6,360 nucleotides of DNA, taken from assembly GCA_044870185.1 (NCBI GenBank), contig JBIOYL010000207.1, positions 1 to 6,360 of the forward strand. Direction: 5' to 3'. This DNA comes from JBIOYL01 sp044870185 (GTDB taxonomy: Bacteria > Actinomycetota > CALGFH01). Shown here in pieces: positions 1 to 5,610 of this stretch. The stretch's first letter is position 1. Each line of letters opens with the position of its first letter. The translations under genes and the position numbers were made by a program. The notes below the pieces were generated by a model that saw only the letters and a program-made list of their open reading frames with translations, made no database searches and was not told the origin of the DNA.

Positions 1-600
1 GGCGCCGACGGCGACCGCGTCCGCCTCGGCGCGCAGCCGGTGGGCGTCGGCCCGCGCCGCCGGCCCGGTGATCCACTGGGAGCTGCCGTCGGCCGCCGCG
101 ACCTTGCCGTCCAGGCTGGCGGCGGCCTTGAGCGTGACCCGCGGGCGGCCGAGCCGCCGGTGGACCAGGAAGGCGGCGTTCTGCTCGGCCGCCGCGCCCG
201 AGCCCACACCGACCGTCACCTCGACGCCGGCCGCGCGCAGGCGGGCCAGGCCCATGCCGGCGACCCGCGGGTCGGGGTCGGCCAGCGCCGCCACCACCCG
301 GGCCACTCCGGCGGCCACCAGCGCGTCGACGCAGGGGGGCGTGCGGCCGTGGTGGACGCACGGCTCCAGGGTGACATAGCAGGTGGCGCCCTGGGCCCGG
401 TCGCCGGCGGCGGCCAGGGCGAGCGCCTCGGCGTGGGGCTCCCCGGCCGCCCGGTGGAAGCCCTCGCCGACCGGCGCGCCGCCGGCGACCAGCACGGCGC
501 CGACCATCGGGTTGGGGCTGGTGGTGCCCCGGCCACGCTCGGCCAGGGCCAGCGCCCGGGTCATCCAGGCCGCATCGTCGCCGCTCACCGGTCCTGCCAC
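1..600 (-). CDS. ribD: Bifunctional riboflavin biosynthesis protein RibD (deaminase/reductase), 3' end cut by window
   Basis: RibD catalyses the second and third steps of riboflavin synthesis from GTP in the cytoplasm: deamination of the diaminopyrimidine intermediate, then NADPH-dependent reduction of its ribosyl side chain. The visible 200 residues contain the N-terminal deaminase domain, with SPNPMVGAVLV (28-38), the zinc ligand and catalytic Glu in HAE (56-58), and the two zinc cysteines in TLEPCVHHGRTPPC (C81 and C90). The reductase domain begins near 152 with VTLKAAASLDGK (155-166) and SQWITGP (174-180); the rest lies beyond position 1. I chose GTG at 600 because GAGGAG lies 5 nt upstream; a second in-frame GTG at 588 is less well placed. 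The zinc motif has Val82 where many homologues have Ser (EPCSHHGRTPPC). The FMN riboswitch upstream independently supports the assignment. No stop is visible in the frame down to the edge. Confidence 0.95.
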   Translation of the reverse strand, partial: MAGPVSGDDAAWMTRALALAERGRGTTSPNPMVGAVLVAGGAPVGEGFHRAAGEPHAEALALAAAGDRAQGATCYVTLEPCVHHGRTPPCVDALVAAGVARVVAALADPDPRVAGMGLARLRAAGVEVTVGVGSGAAAEQNAAFLVHRRLGRPRVTLKAAASLDGKVAAADGSSQWITGPAARADAHRLRAEADAVAVGA

Positions 601-602
601 GT

Positions 603-641
603 CCGCTCCTCGGCTCGGCCGGGGCGCGTGGTGAGGACCGG
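603..641 (-). promoter_or_regulatory. ribD ribosome-binding site within a possible sequestering hairpin
   Basis: The Shine-Dalgarno sequence GAGGAG (611-606) stands 5 nt before the ribD GTG. About 20 nt upstream in the RNA, CCGGUCCUC (641-633) can pair with GAGGAGCGG (611-603): five pairs cover the Shine-Dalgarno bases, then one G-G mismatch, then three more G-C pairs. Such a hairpin would hide the ribosome-binding site and could be the translational expression platform of the FMN riboswitch. The complementarity is seen directly; the regulatory role is inferred. The loop also holds a small CGGC/GCCG hairpin (621-611), so other folds compete. Confidence 0.5.
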
Positions 642-704
642 CGGCAGCAGCCCGCAGCGCCATGGTGAGCGCCGGCCGGGCAGGCTGCCATCTGCGGCCG
701 CACC

Positions 705-825
705 GCCTCCTTCCATCCGGACTGTCACCGTCGGCCCCTGGGTTGCACAGGGTCCACCCCGGGCTGGCCGCCCGGGGGTCGCGGGCTGTTACCGCCGGTG
801 GGGACTTCCACCCCGCCCCGGAGAC
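705..825 (-). promoter_or_regulatory. FMN riboswitch (RFN element) controlling ribD
   Basis: The reverse strand reproduces the RFN consensus in order. P1 pairs GUCUCC (825-820) with GGAGGC (710-705), including one G-U. It is followed by GGGGCGGGG, a P2 hairpin closed by GGGG/CCCC around UGGAAGU (814-800), the conserved ACCGGCGGUAACAGCCCGCGA block, and later CCGACGGUGACAGUCCGGAUG (734-714) leading into GGAAGGAGGC. These blocks match the conserved junction strands of FMN aptamers, which bind FMN and reduce expression of riboflavin genes. It lies 104 nt ahead of the ribD start in the same orientation. I see no U-rich intrinsic terminator between aptamer and gene, so control of translation is more likely than attenuation; that part is inference. 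Confidence 0.95.
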
Positions 826-842
826 GCACTGCTTCGTCTCGC

Positions 843-848
843 AGCGTA
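843..848 (-). promoter_or_regulatory. Possible -10 box of the ribD promoter
   Basis: TACGCT fits the TANNNT pattern of actinobacterial -10 boxes and would place the transcript start near 838-835, some 10-13 nt before the riboswitch P1 strand. No convincing -35 box is found 16-19 nt upstream, where the sequence is GC-only. ribD could instead be transcribed by read-through from the response regulator gene. The call rests on position and one hexamer. Confidence 0.3.
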
Positions 849-882
849 GCACCGGGGCGGGCGGGCCGCCGGCCGAGGCGGG

Positions 883-912
883 GGGCCGGCGACCGGCGCG
901 CGGCACCGGCCC
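883..912 (-). terminator. Possible GC-rich terminator hairpin after the response regulator gene
   Basis: Downstream of the stop codon at 945, GGGCCGG (912-906) pairs perfectly with CCGGCCC (889-883) around a 16-nt loop, giving a 7-bp all-GC stem. There is no U tract; the 3' flank is C-rich. Actinobacteria often use stems without U tails, so the hairpin may end the upstream transcript before the ribD leader, but sequence this GC-rich also folds by chance. Confidence 0.35.
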
Positions 913-939
913 GGGCGGGGCGAGCCGGCGACCGGCGCG
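885..939. repeat. Two exact 16-bp direct repeats, each an imperfect hairpin
   Basis: GCCGGCGACCGGCGCG occurs at 885-900 and again at 924-939, exactly 39 bp apart in the gap between the response regulator stop and the ribD leader. Each copy contains GCCGG and CCGGC arms around a 3-nt loop, so each can form a 5-bp hairpin. Together they may form part of the transcription end region or a binding site; composition bias makes chance duplication possible. Confidence 0.55.
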
Positions 940-944
940 GGAGG

Positions 945-1889
945 TCAGGCGGGGCTGCGCAGGTCGAGGCGGTAGCTCGAGCCGGCCTGCTGCTTGGCCG
1001 CATGCTTCAGCTCGGTCGCCATCGCGACCAGCTTGCGGTGGTCGTCGGCGACGGCGCCCTCGGCGGTGCGGGCGATGCCGAGCGACACCGACGCGCGCGG
1101 GACCCGGCGCCGCCCGCCTTCGCCTGCCTCCACGGTGACGGAGCCGGAGGTGGCGTCCGGCTGGTCGTGCAAGGCCCTGACGCTCGAGTCGAAGTCGACG
1201 ATGGCGCGGCGCGCGAACGGCTCGGCCGCCTCCGCCGGCACGACGGCCAGGAAGTCGTCGCCGCCGACGTGGCCGACCAGGCCGTCGGGGCCGGCCGCGT
1301 GGAAGGCGGCCCGCTTGAGCACCTTGGCGGCCAGGCTGAGCAGCTCGTCGCCGCGGCCGTGGCCGTAGCGGTCGTTGTAGGAGGCGAGGTCGTCCAGGTC
1401 GATGGCGGCGACGGCGATCGGGGCGCCGAGCTGCAGGCGCTGCCGGATCACCTGCTCGAGGCAGCCGCTGCCGGGCAGGCCGGTCAGCGGCGAGGTGGCG
1501 CGCAGCTCGCGGGCCCGCCGCAGGGTGGTCTTCACCCGCGCGACGAGCTCCATCGGGTCGAACGGCTTGACGATGTAGTCGTCGGCGCCGGCGGTCAGCC
1601 CGACCACCTTGTCGGCCGACAGCGACTTGGCGGTCAGCATGATGACCGGGATGCGCTCGGTGCGCCCGTCGGCCCGCAGCCGCTTGCACACCTCGTAGCC
1701 GTCCATCTTGGGCATCATCACGTCGAGCACGATGAGACTCGGCCGATGCTCCAGCGCCTTGTCGAGCGCGTCCTCGCCGTCGTTGGCGGTCAGCACCTCG
1801 AAGCGCTCCAGGCGCAGGTTCACCTCGACGAAGCGGACGATGTCGCGGTCGTCGTCGGCGATCAGGACACTGTCCTCCACCCGGCTCAT
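945..1889 (-). CDS. Response regulator with receiver domain and variant GGDEF-like domain
   Basis: A 314-residue cytoplasmic protein. Residues 7-125 form a receiver domain with acidic pocket D12-D14, phospho-acceptor D56 in LIVLDVMMP, conserved T86 (VIMLTAK) and K108 (VKPF). Residues 132-300 resemble a GGDEF (diguanylate cyclase) domain: SPLTGLPG (133-140), metal site D164, guanine-contact ND (172-173), GHGRGDE (176-182) and the signature GGDDF at 209-213. The fourth signature residue is Asp instead of Glu, the usual FK after DxDx is LA (168-169), the Arg usually before YGG is His, and no RxxD inhibitory site is seen. It could be a weak or inactive cyclase acting as an output or dimerisation domain; activity cannot be judged here. 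It lies 10 nt after rpe, so co-transcription is likely. No partner kinase lies in the window. ATG 1889 is used, but GTG 1880 (codon 4) is an alternative. Confidence 0.9.
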   Translation of the reverse strand: MSRVEDSVLIADDDRDIVRFVEVNLRLERFEVLTANDGEDALDKALEHRPSLIVLDVMMPKMDGYEVCKRLRADGRTERIPVIMLTAKSLSADKVVGLTAGADDYIVKPFDPMELVARVKTTLRRARELRATSPLTGLPGSGCLEQVIRQRLQLGAPIAVAAIDLDDLASYNDRYGHGRGDELLSLAAKVLKRAAFHAAGPDGLVGHVGGDDFLAVVPAEAAEPFARRAIVDFDSSVRALHDQPDATSGSVTVEAGEGGRRRVPRASVSLGIARTAEGAVADDHRKLVAMATELKHAAKQQAGSSYRLDLRSPA

Positions 1890-1890
1890 C

Positions 1891-1897
1891 CCTCCTT
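1891..1897 (-). promoter_or_regulatory. Shine-Dalgarno sequence of the response regulator gene
   Basis: AAGGAGG fills most of the 10-nt gap after the rpe stop. It ends only 1 nt before ATG 1889, which is unusually close, and 10 nt before GTG 1880. The site therefore decides the start: GTG at codon 4 may be the true initiator, which would remove only three residues ahead of the receiver domain. Confidence 0.65.
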
Positions 1898-1899
1898 GG

Positions 1900-2571
1900 T
1901 CACCTTCGGTGCCCGTGGCTGTCGAGCAGCGCGCGGAAGCGCTTGGCCGCTCCGGCCACGTCGTCGGCGTGGAAGATCGCCGTGCCGACGACGAACACGT
2001 CCGCGCCGGCGCGCAGGCAGCCGGGCAGGGTGGCCGCGTTGACCCCGCCGTCGACCTCGAGGGCGATGTCCCGGCCGGAGCGGTCGATGGCCGCGCGGGC
2101 CGCCGCGATCTTGGGCAGCACCTCGACCCGGAAGGCCTGGCCGCCGAAGCCCGGCTCGACCGTCATGGGCAGGACCAGGTCGACCGTGTCGAGATGGGGC
2201 AGCACCGCCTCCAGCGGCGTCCCCGGCCGCAGCGCCAGCCCGGCGGCCAGCCCATGGTCGGCCGCGGCGGCCAGCGCCCGGGCCGGGTCGCCGAGCGCCT
2301 CCACGTGCATGGACACCATGCCGGCGCCGGCATCGGCCAGGGCGGGCAGCAGCGACACCGGGTCGCTCACCATGAGATGGCAGTCGAAGTACAGGTCGGT
2401 GTGGGGGCGCAGCGAGGCGACCACCGGTGGCCCGAACGTCAGGTTGGGCACGAAGTGGCCATCCATCAGGTCGAGATGGACCCAGTCGGCCGATTCCGCC
2501 ACCGCCTGGACCTGGTCGGCCAGGCGCGCGAGGTCGGCGTTCAGCACCGACGGTGCAAGGCGTCGCGCCAC
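1900..2571 (-). CDS. rpe: Ribulose-phosphate 3-epimerase
   Basis: Interconverts D-ribulose 5-phosphate and D-xylulose 5-phosphate in the pentose phosphate pathway (cytoplasm). The 223 residues match the usual length of this TIM-barrel family. Visible signatures are APSVLNADL (6-14), the metal and catalytic residues H32 and D34 in WVHLDLMDGHFVPN (30-43), H65 in DCHLMV (63-68), the phosphate loop VEPGFGGQ (138-145), catalytic D174 in EVDGGV (172-177) and VVGTAIF (194-200). The GTG start at 2571 is preceded by AAGGAG with 4-nt spacing and places APS at the usual N-terminal position. A 133-nt gap with its own promoter-like boxes separates it from rsmB, and the response regulator follows 10 nt later. 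Its substrate, ribulose 5-phosphate, is also used in riboflavin synthesis, a plausible reason for conservation near ribD. Confidence 0.96.
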   Translation of the reverse strand: MARRLAPSVLNADLARLADQVQAVAESADWVHLDLMDGHFVPNLTFGPPVVASLRPHTDLYFDCHLMVSDPVSLLPALADAGAGMVSMHVEALGDPARALAAAADHGLAAGLALRPGTPLEAVLPHLDTVDLVLPMTVEPGFGGQAFRVEVLPKIAAARAAIDRSGRDIALEVDGGVNAATLPGCLRAGADVFVVGTAIFHADDVAGAAKRFRALLDSHGHRR

Positions 2572-2575
2572 GACA

Positions 2576-2581
2576 CTCCTT
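2576..2581 (-). promoter_or_regulatory. Shine-Dalgarno sequence of rpe
   Basis: AAGGAG lies 4 nt before the GTG at 2571 and fixes that codon as the start within a frame that stays open far upstream. Confidence 0.75.
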
Positions 2582-2589
2582 GTGGTCGA

Positions 2590-2608
2590 GGTCCGCGGGT
2601 CGCGGACC
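2590..2608. repeat. Perfect 8-bp inverted repeat in the rpe leader
   Basis: GGTCCGCG and CGCGGACC are separated by GGT, giving a 19-nt near-palindrome. It sits between the putative rpe promoter (2621-2650) and the rpe Shine-Dalgarno (2581-2576). It could be a repressor operator just downstream of the transcript start, or a stable hairpin in the 5' leader ending 8 nt before the Shine-Dalgarno. Confidence 0.6.
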
Positions 2609-2620
2609 GCAACGTCGCCG

Positions 2621-2650
2621 ATGGTACGGCCGCCGGCCGGAAAACCCCAA
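2621..2650 (-). promoter_or_regulatory. Putative sigma-70-type promoter of rpe
   Basis: TTGGGG (2650-2645) and TACCAT (2626-2621) are separated by 18 nt in the only conspicuously AT-containing stretch of the rsmB-rpe gap (TTTT follows the -35 box). TACCAT fits the TANNNT -10 pattern. The predicted start near 2614 leaves a leader of about 43 nt. The match is by eye. It suggests that rpe and the genes after it can be transcribed apart from def-fmt-rsmB. Confidence 0.5.
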
Positions 2651-2704
2651 TCGGGACGCCCCGGCCCGCGGCCCGGCAGGATTCCTTCCCACCGCGCCGC
2701 CGCG

Positions 2705-4090
2705 CTACCCCACCCGGACAAAGCGGGCGAAGTACATGCCGTCGGTGCCGTCCCGGTGCGGCCACAGCTGCCGGCGCGGCTCGGGGCCGAGCGGGCCGGC
2801 CAGCGGCGCCGGGCGCAGCATCGGCAGCCGGGCCAGCGCCCGGTCGGCCACCTCGTCGGTCTCCGCCCGCGTCCACGTGCACACGCAGTACAGCACCACC
2901 CCGCCCGGCCGCACGGCCCACCCGGCCGCGTCGAGCAGGGCGTCCTGCAGCGCAACCAGGGTCGCGAGGCGGCCCGGGCGATGGCGCCAGCGGGCCTCGG
3001 GGCGGCGGCGCAGGCTGCCCAGGTTCGAGCAGGGCGCATCCACCAGCACGCCGTCCGCCCGCCCGGCCCCGACCGGCGGGTGGGTGCCGTCCGCGGCCAC
3101 GGCCAGCACCCGGTCGGCCTGGCCGAGCCGGGCGGCCGTCTCGCGCACCAGCCGGGCCCGGGCCGGATGCAGGTCGACGGCCAGCACCCGGGCGCCGAGG
3201 GCGGCCAGATGGGTGGCCTTGCCGCCCGGGCCGGCGGCCAGGTCGACGGCCAGCTCGCCGGCGCGGACACCCAGCGCCGGGGCGGCCAGCGCCGACGCCT
3301 CGTCCTGGACGACCGCCCGGCCCTCGCGCACGGCGGGCAGGGCGGCCGGGTCGCCGCGCTCCAGCACCAGGCAGTCGGGGCTGGTCGCGGTCGGGCGGAC
3401 CGGGATCCCGGCGGCGGCCAGCTCGGCCGCCAGCCCGTCGCGGCTGGCCCGCCCCGGTGTGGCGCGCAGGGTGACCGCCGGACGGGTGTTGTCGGCGGTG
3501 ACCAGCTCGACCAGCTCCCGGCGGCCGAGCCGGGCCAGCGCCTCGGCCACGACCCAGCCGGGGTGGGAGCCGTAGGTGGTCGCCCAGCCAACCGGGTCGG
3601 CGGCCGGGTCCGGCCAGCGCGGCGGGCTGGCGGCCAGCCGGCGCAGCACCGCGTTGACATAGCCGGCCTGGCCGGCGTTGCCGGCCCGCCGCACGGCGCC
3701 CACGACCTCGGCCAGGGCGGCGTGGGCGGCGGTGCCGGCGAACAGCAGCTCGTAGGCGCCCAGGCGCAGCCCCCGCAGCACCAGCGGCTCCAGGCGCTCG
3801 AGCGGCTGGCGCGACAGCGGCCGCAGCGCGGCGTCCAGCGCGCCGCGCAGGCGCACCGAGCCGTACACCAGGTCGGTGACCGCGGCCCGGTCGCGCTCGC
3901 CGAGCCCGGAGCGGTCGAGCAGGGCGGGCAGCGCGAGGTTGGCGTAGGCGCCCGCCTCGACGCGGGCCAGGGCGGCCAGCGCGACGTCACGGGCCGTGCC
4001 CGTCGCGCCCGCGGCAGACGACCGCCCGGGGGCCGGCTCGTCGCCGCGCGGCGGCCCCGGCGCGCCGCCCCGGGCCGGTCCGGGCCTCAC
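2705..4090 (-). CDS. rsmB: 16S rRNA (cytosine(967)-C(5))-methyltransferase RsmB (Sun/Fmu)
   Basis: Methylates C967 of 16S rRNA (E. coli numbering) with S-adenosylmethionine. The 461 residues comprise a NusB-like RNA-binding domain (about 33-155, with VEAGAYANLALP, LVYGSVR and YVNAVLRR) and a Rossmann methyltransferase domain. The latter shows VQDEASALAA (261-270), the cofactor loop DLAAGPGGK (283-291), acidic D306, DAPCSNLGSLRRRP (351-364) with C354, and the catalytic-position cysteine C404 in YCVCTWT. Usual motifs read AAPGGK and PCSGLG, so G286-P287 and N356 are variants. The GTG at 4090 overlaps the fmt stop as GTGA, pointing to translational coupling; the nearest GAGG is about 12 nt upstream. 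No other ATG or GTG precedes the NusB domain, so the roughly 30-residue Gly/Pro/Arg-rich head is probably translated. Confidence 0.94.
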   Translation of the reverse strand: MRPGPARGGAPGPPRGDEPAPGRSSAAGATGTARDVALAALARVEAGAYANLALPALLDRSGLGERDRAAVTDLVYGSVRLRGALDAALRPLSRQPLERLEPLVLRGLRLGAYELLFAGTAAHAALAEVVGAVRRAGNAGQAGYVNAVLRRLAASPPRWPDPAADPVGWATTYGSHPGWVVAEALARLGRRELVELVTADNTRPAVTLRATPGRASRDGLAAELAAAGIPVRPTATSPDCLVLERGDPAALPAVREGRAVVQDEASALAAPALGVRAGELAVDLAAGPGGKATHLAALGARVLAVDLHPARARLVRETAARLGQADRVLAVAADGTHPPVGAGRADGVLVDAPCSNLGSLRRRPEARWRHRPGRLATLVALQDALLDAAGWAVRPGGVVLYCVCTWTRAETDEVADRALARLPMLRPAPLAGPLGPEPRRQLWPHRDGTDGMYFARFVRVG

Positions 4091-5016
4091 CGCCCGAGCG
4101 CCTCGCCGGGGGCAAGGCGGGCGCCCCGGGCGAAGTCGGCCCCTGGCATGGGCCGGCGGCCCTCGGGCTGGACCGAGCGCAGCTCGAGCAGGCCGGCGGC
4201 CGTGCCGGCGGCGGGCACGCCGCCCGGGCGCGTGACCAGCACCCCGGGTGGGGCGGCGCCGTCGACGGCCGCCGCGCGCAGCACCTTGAGCCGCCTGCCC
4301 CGCAAGCTCGTCCACGCCCCCGGCGCCGGCGCGAAGGCGCGCACCGCGTTGACCAGCCGGACGGCCGGCCAGGTGAAGTCGAGGCGGGTCTCCTCCGGCC
4401 GGATCTTGGGGGCGAAGCTCACGCCCGCGCTCGGCTGGGGGTGGGGGGGCAGCGCGCCGGAGGCGAGCCCGTCCAGGGTGTCGACGACCAGCCGGGCGCC
4501 GACCTCGGCCAGCCGGGCGGTGAGCGTGCCCGCGTCGTCGTCGGCCTCCACGGGCGCCTCGACGGCGGCCAGCAGCGGCCCGGAGTCCATGCCCTCGTCG
4601 ATCAGGAAGGTCGTGACGCCGGTGACCGTCACCCCGTCGAGCAGGGCGCGCTGCACCGGCGCGGCGCCCCGGTAGGCGGGCAGCAGCGAGAAGTGCAGGT
4701 TCACCACGCCGCGCGGGAACGCCTGCAGGACCGGGGCGGGCAGCAGGTAGCCGAACGCGCAGGCGATGCCGGCCTCGGCGGCGAACGCCTTGAGCTGGGC
4801 GGGCAGGTCGGGGTCGCGGCCGCTGGCCGGGGTGAGCACCGGCAGCCCGGCGGCCAGGGCGGCCGCGGCGACCGGGGTTGGCTCGGGCGCGGCGTGGGCG
4901 CGGGTGCGTGGCTTGTCGGGCCGGGTGACGACCGCGGCCACCTCGTGGCCGGAGGCGAGCAGGGCCTCCAGCGGCGGCACGGCGGCGGCCGGGGTGCCCA
5001 GGTAGACGACGCGCAC
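4087..5016 (-). CDS. fmt: Methionyl-tRNA formyltransferase
   Basis: Transfers a formyl group from 10-formyltetrahydrofolate to methionyl-tRNA(fMet), preparing the initiator tRNA in the cytoplasm. The 309 residues fit the family. The N-terminal Rossmann domain starts with MRVVYLGTP and includes RPDKPRTR (32-39) in the tRNA-contact loop region; the active site shows N106 and H108 in NLHFSLLPAYRGAAPVQ (106-122) and D144 in IDEGMDSG (139-146), the N/H/D triad at the same numbering as the E. coli enzyme. FAPKI (about residue 212) precedes the C-terminal OB-fold domain. The GTG start at 5016 is 6 nt after the def stop; no good Shine-Dalgarno is visible, so coupling to def translation is likely. The last 4 nt overlap rsmB. 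The def-fmt pairing is widespread in bacteria and reinforces both assignments. Confidence 0.96.
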   Translation of the reverse strand: MRVVYLGTPAAAVPPLEALLASGHEVAAVVTRPDKPRTRAHAAPEPTPVAAAALAAGLPVLTPASGRDPDLPAQLKAFAAEAGIACAFGYLLPAPVLQAFPRGVVNLHFSLLPAYRGAAPVQRALLDGVTVTGVTTFLIDEGMDSGPLLAAVEAPVEADDDAGTLTARLAEVGARLVVDTLDGLASGALPPHPQPSAGVSFAPKIRPEETRLDFTWPAVRLVNAVRAFAPAPGAWTSLRGRRLKVLRAAAVDGAAPPGVLVTRPGGVPAAGTAAGLLELRSVQPEGRRPMPGADFARGARLAPGEALGR

Positions 5017-5022
5017 GGTCGG

Positions 5023-5589
5023 CTACAGCGTCTTGGCGATATCGGAGCGGTGCAGGTGGGGCGCGGTGCCCGGGGTCTCCAGGTCGAGCGCGCGCTCGCG
5101 CCACTGCTTGAGCGCCCGCCGGCGCTCGGCTCTGGACAGGCGCTCGATGAACAGGATGCCGTCGAGGTGGTCGATCTCATGCTGGAACACCCGGGCGAGC
5201 AGGCCCGAGCCCTGCAGCCGGATGCCGGCCCCGGTGACGTCCTGGGCGGCCACGGTGACGTCCATGGCCCGCTTGCACTCGGCGTAGACGCCGGGGAAGG
5301 ACAGGCAGCCCTCCTCCCCGACCTGCTCGCCGGCGCTGGCGACCACGACCGGGTTGACGACCACCCCGAAGCGGTGCTCGCCGGTCACCTCGTCCTGGCC
5401 CACGTCGTAGGCGAACAGGCGCTTGAGCACGCCCACCTGGGGGGCGGCCAGCCCCGCGCCGGGCGCCGCCCGCATGGTCTCGAGCAGGTCGCGGCCGAAC
5501 CGGGCCAGCGCCTGGTCGAACACCGTCACCGGCGCCGAGCGCTCCGTCAGCACGGGGTCGCCGAACAGCCGGATCTCGAGCAGTGCCAC
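5023..5589 (-). CDS. def: Peptide deformylase
   Basis: Removes the N-formyl group from the initiator methionine of nascent proteins, reversing the modification installed by the product of the next gene, fmt. The 188 residues contain all three family motifs: GAGLAAPQVG (44-53), EGCLSFPG (93-100) and QHEIDHLDG (136-144). The metal ligands are C95, H137 and H141, and the catalytic glutamate is E138. The GTG start at 5589 follows GAAGGA at 5-nt spacing and is 21 nt after the priA stop. The last 25 or so residues after the helix rich in Arg (SRAERRRALKQWRERAL) form a short tail without a recognised motif. Complete and apparently functional. Confidence 0.97.
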   Translation of the reverse strand: MALLEIRLFGDPVLTERSAPVTVFDQALARFGRDLLETMRAAPGAGLAAPQVGVLKRLFAYDVGQDEVTGEHRFGVVVNPVVVASAGEQVGEEGCLSFPGVYAECKRAMDVTVAAQDVTGAGIRLQGSGLLARVFQHEIDHLDGILFIERLSRAERRRALKQWRERALDLETPGTAPHLHRSDIAKTL

Positions 5590-5594
5590 CGTCG

Positions 5595-5600
5595 TCCTTC
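5595..5600 (-). promoter_or_regulatory. Shine-Dalgarno sequence of def
   Basis: GAAGGA lies 5 nt before the def GTG at 5589, within the 21-nt priA-def gap. The gap leaves no room for a full promoter beyond priA coding sequence, so def probably shares the priA transcript or a promoter inside priA. Confidence 0.7.
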
Positions 5601-5610
5601 GTTCCTGGGG

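Noticed and set aside
40..849. Plus-strand open frame of 269 codons across ribD and the riboswitch.
   Set aside because: It is antisense to ribD, crosses the structured FMN aptamer and encodes only Gly/Arg/Ala-rich sequence.
2651..2704. Possible terminator after rsmB (GGCC-GCG-GGCC, 4-bp stem).
   Set aside because: The stem is short, mismatched beyond four pairs and has no U tract; such stems are expected by chance at this GC content.
1900..3990. A 696-codon minus-strand frame that ends as rpe but begins inside rsmB in another frame.
   Set aside because: Only the part from GTG 2571 reads as an epimerase; upstream the translation is a shadow of rsmB. It is not a fusion protein: a clear Shine-Dalgarno marks the rpe start.
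4433..4451. Run of G on the plus strand (GGGGG T GGGGGGG), a possible slippage or quadruplex site.
   Set aside because: It encodes the expected PPHPQP stretch of Fmt in frame, and the reading frame is intact on both sides; too few G tracts for a clear quadruplex.
1943..4675. A 910-codon open frame on the plus strand, and another at 1708-3474.
   Set aside because: They lie antisense to rpe, rsmB and fmt, have low-complexity Arg/Gly/Ala/Pro-rich translations with no recognisable motif, and are expected where GC-biased third codon positions remove stops from opposite frames.
2705..5104. A 799-codon minus-strand frame that ends as RsmB and runs back through fmt.
   Set aside because: The part beyond 4090 is out-of-frame fmt sequence with low-complexity translation; the GTGA overlap gives a natural RsmB start.
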